Shown in pieces: positions 62,901 to 64,000 of a stretch of 64,000 nt of DNA. The stretch's first letter is position 1, and each line of letters opens with the position of its first letter. The notes below the pieces were generated by a model that saw only the letters and a list, made by a program, of their open reading frames with translations, did no database searches and had not been told where the DNA came from. The stretch covers positions 116,290 to 180,289 of the forward strand of contig BDSI01000160.1 of the NCBI GenBank assembly GCA_003117195.1, written 5' to 3'. The position numbers and the translations under genes were made by a program. This stretch comes from Eudorina sp. 2006-703-Eu-15 (lineage: Eukaryota > Chlorophyta > Chlorophyceae > Chlamydomonadales > Volvocaceae).

Positions 62901-63765
62901 GGCCCCGTCTCGTCCACCGCCGCCTTGGTTGCCCCCAGCAGCTGCACCCCGCGGCCCTGGTTGAGCAGCGCAATGGCGCTGGCGGCGTCCCAAGCATCGC
63001 ATCCTGCAACGGAGTGGTGCATGCGCGCAGCAGGGGGGTCTGGGCGCACCAGGGAGCTCTGGGCGCAGCAAGGGACTCTGGGCGCAGCAGGGGACTCTGG
63101 GCGCAGCAGGGGACTCTGGGCGCAGCAGGGGACTCTGGGCGCAGCAGGGGACTCTGGGCGCAGCAGGGGACTCTGGACGCCGCACGGCCGTCCATCCAAG
63201 CTAGCAAACAAGCGCGCACGGGCGGCGGTTCATGCGGGCCACGGCTCGCAATCGGACGACGCCAACAAGGCAGGCAGGGAAGGGCAACGAACAGGAACTG
63301 TCGCCGCAGCTGTGGCAGCCCTGCAGTGGGAAATGACCACCCATCCATTACAAACCGTGTGTGGTGAGGAGGCTACGGCTGTCACCAATGACCCGCGGGG
63401 TCCATTGCAACATCATTAATGCAAAAAAACCCGTATTGACGCGAGTCGTATGGCAATAGGGCCGGCGGGGTATCGGTGACAGCCGAACCCTTCTCACCCC
63501 TGCTTGACACTGTATGATGAAACAACACCGTGGCAGGGCCCCGATCTGCTCCCTCGTCTAGTATTATTAAGGCTGTTACCGCGGGTCACCGGTCCTGTAG
63601 TGAGCTGTGAGTTGCGGTTGGGTTCAGGGTTGCGGTTGCGGCCCCTGGGTCCTCCCTCCTGATTGCACCCACCATCGCCGACTACGGTGACCTGTTTGCC
63701 GCGCACTGCCTCCGACCGGACAGCGCGGACGTCCAGGAGGCCGACCTGCTGTCCGCTGCGCACCT
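53738..63765 (-). CDS. Copy B: flavin-monooxygenase-like C-terminal half with giant low-complexity extension
   Basis: The gene runs past the window edge, so its 5' end is missing. Exons (minus) are about 63765-63673, 63003-62882, 62349-61726, 61420-60971, 60738-55913, 55266-54357 and 53815-53738 (TGA). From the second exon on they agree in phase and give more than 2,300 residues. Monooxygenase-like parts match copy A almost residue for residue: RGKQVTVVGDG, DAWDAASAIALL, QPHYTVAAPGPMGRM, VLYRGMVHPDVPGLLFLGLE. Exon 61420-60971 ends with a polyQ run and PPIWG. Exons 60738-55913 and 55266-54357 add about 1,900 residues of Gly/Ala/Ser/Pro sequence. Shared islands include VGVMQAQIAALRAHLL (near 58317-58403) and RAADAAVVPYS. 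There is a coiled, Gln/Glu-rich segment (MQQQEAEAAAVEEQAQEIKE), then RRISEAKQERLVSE and WLREALQNN. Clean splice sites make B the more intact copy. The FMO assignment is from motifs only. Confidence 0.7.
62379..62597 (+). repeat. 9-bp minisatellite (GGGCAGGTG)n in a copy B intron
   Basis: About 23 units, pure over 62430-62590. It lies in the intron between exons 63003-62882 and 62349-61726. The unit is in frame (Gly-Gln-Val on the plus strand), giving spurious ORFs on both strands. Confidence 0.95.
63050..63180 (+). repeat. 19-bp minisatellite in a copy B intron
   Basis: About seven units of GACTCTGGGCGCAGCAGGG, absent from the matching intron of copy A. Confidence 0.9.
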
Positions 63766-63809
63766 GCAGCCCGGGACGATGGAGGAAGCGAGGCAGTTAG
63801 AGAGGGAAT

Positions 63810-63812
<3 letters not shown>

Positions 63813-63895
<83 letters not shown>
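63813..63895 (+). repeat. (AG)n microsatellite, about 41 units
   Basis: Pure AG run, continuing as degenerate GA-rich DNA to the window end. It lies in an upstream intron or the 5' flank of copy B. Confidence 0.95.
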
Positions 63896-63897
<2 letters not shown>

Positions 63898-64000
63898 AAG
63901 AACGTGAGAGGGGAGGGTAAGAGAGATGGGGGGGAAGAGAGAGGGGGAAACAAGAGCGGGGAGAGGGTAAGAGAGAGGGGCGAGAGAGAGGGGAAGACGG

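Larger units (their letters stand above)
37404..63765. repeat. Inverted segmental duplication: copy A (37404-45677) and copy B (63765-53738)
   Basis: Exon order, splice phases and protein motifs are shared by the two arms, in opposite orientation, tail-to-tail, around an 8-kb spacer. Monooxygenase-like exons are nearly identical in protein. Low-complexity exons have diverged to short islands. Introns differ by inserted repeats and array lengths. Confidence 0.85.

Overview
The window looks like nuclear DNA of a volvocine or other chlamydomonadalean green alga. It is very GC-rich, genes are split by many short GT-AG introns, exons carry Gly/Ala/Ser/Pro runs, likely poly(A) signals are of the TGTAA type, and minisatellites and (GT)n/(CA)n tracts are everywhere. 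The species cannot be named from the sequence alone. All gene models below were assembled by hand from splice sites, with reading phase checked across junctions.

Layout. (1) 200-5337 (+): 3' part of a cytochrome P450 gene. (2) 6468-10538 (+): complete 26S proteasome ATPase RPT3, 8 exons, 413 aa. (3) 11584-17081 (+): a gene for an unrecognised 962-aa low-complexity/coiled-coil protein. Its large third intron holds dispersed repeats and an antisense, intron-containing tRNA-Gln(CUG). (4) 18858-28574 (-): a 13-exon Na+/H+ exchanger of the plant-NHX/NHE type, 976 aa. (5) 28991-31862 (+): a Yip1/YIPF5-type Golgi membrane protein, 228 aa, head-to-head with the exchanger. (6) 31863-37190: mostly non-coding, with an AT-rich block. 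(7) 37191-45677 (+) and 53738-63765 (-): two diverged copies (A and B) of an unusual gene arranged tail-to-tail. Each joins a flavin-monooxygenase-like C-terminal half to a very long low-complexity extension with short conserved blocks. The 8-kb spacer between them is dominated by tandem repeats.

Functionally this is an ordinary mix of housekeeping genes (proteasome, vesicle traffic, ion exchange) with lineage-specific redox genes; no operon-like system is visible. The most unusual signal is a 12-bp palindrome, GACCCRYGGGTC. It occurs at 23 perfect sites that I located by eye, in exons and introns of most genes and inside minisatellites, far above chance. Other notable points are the inverted A/B duplication, a minisatellite that multiplies a splice donor, and several families of short repeats flanked by (CA)n.
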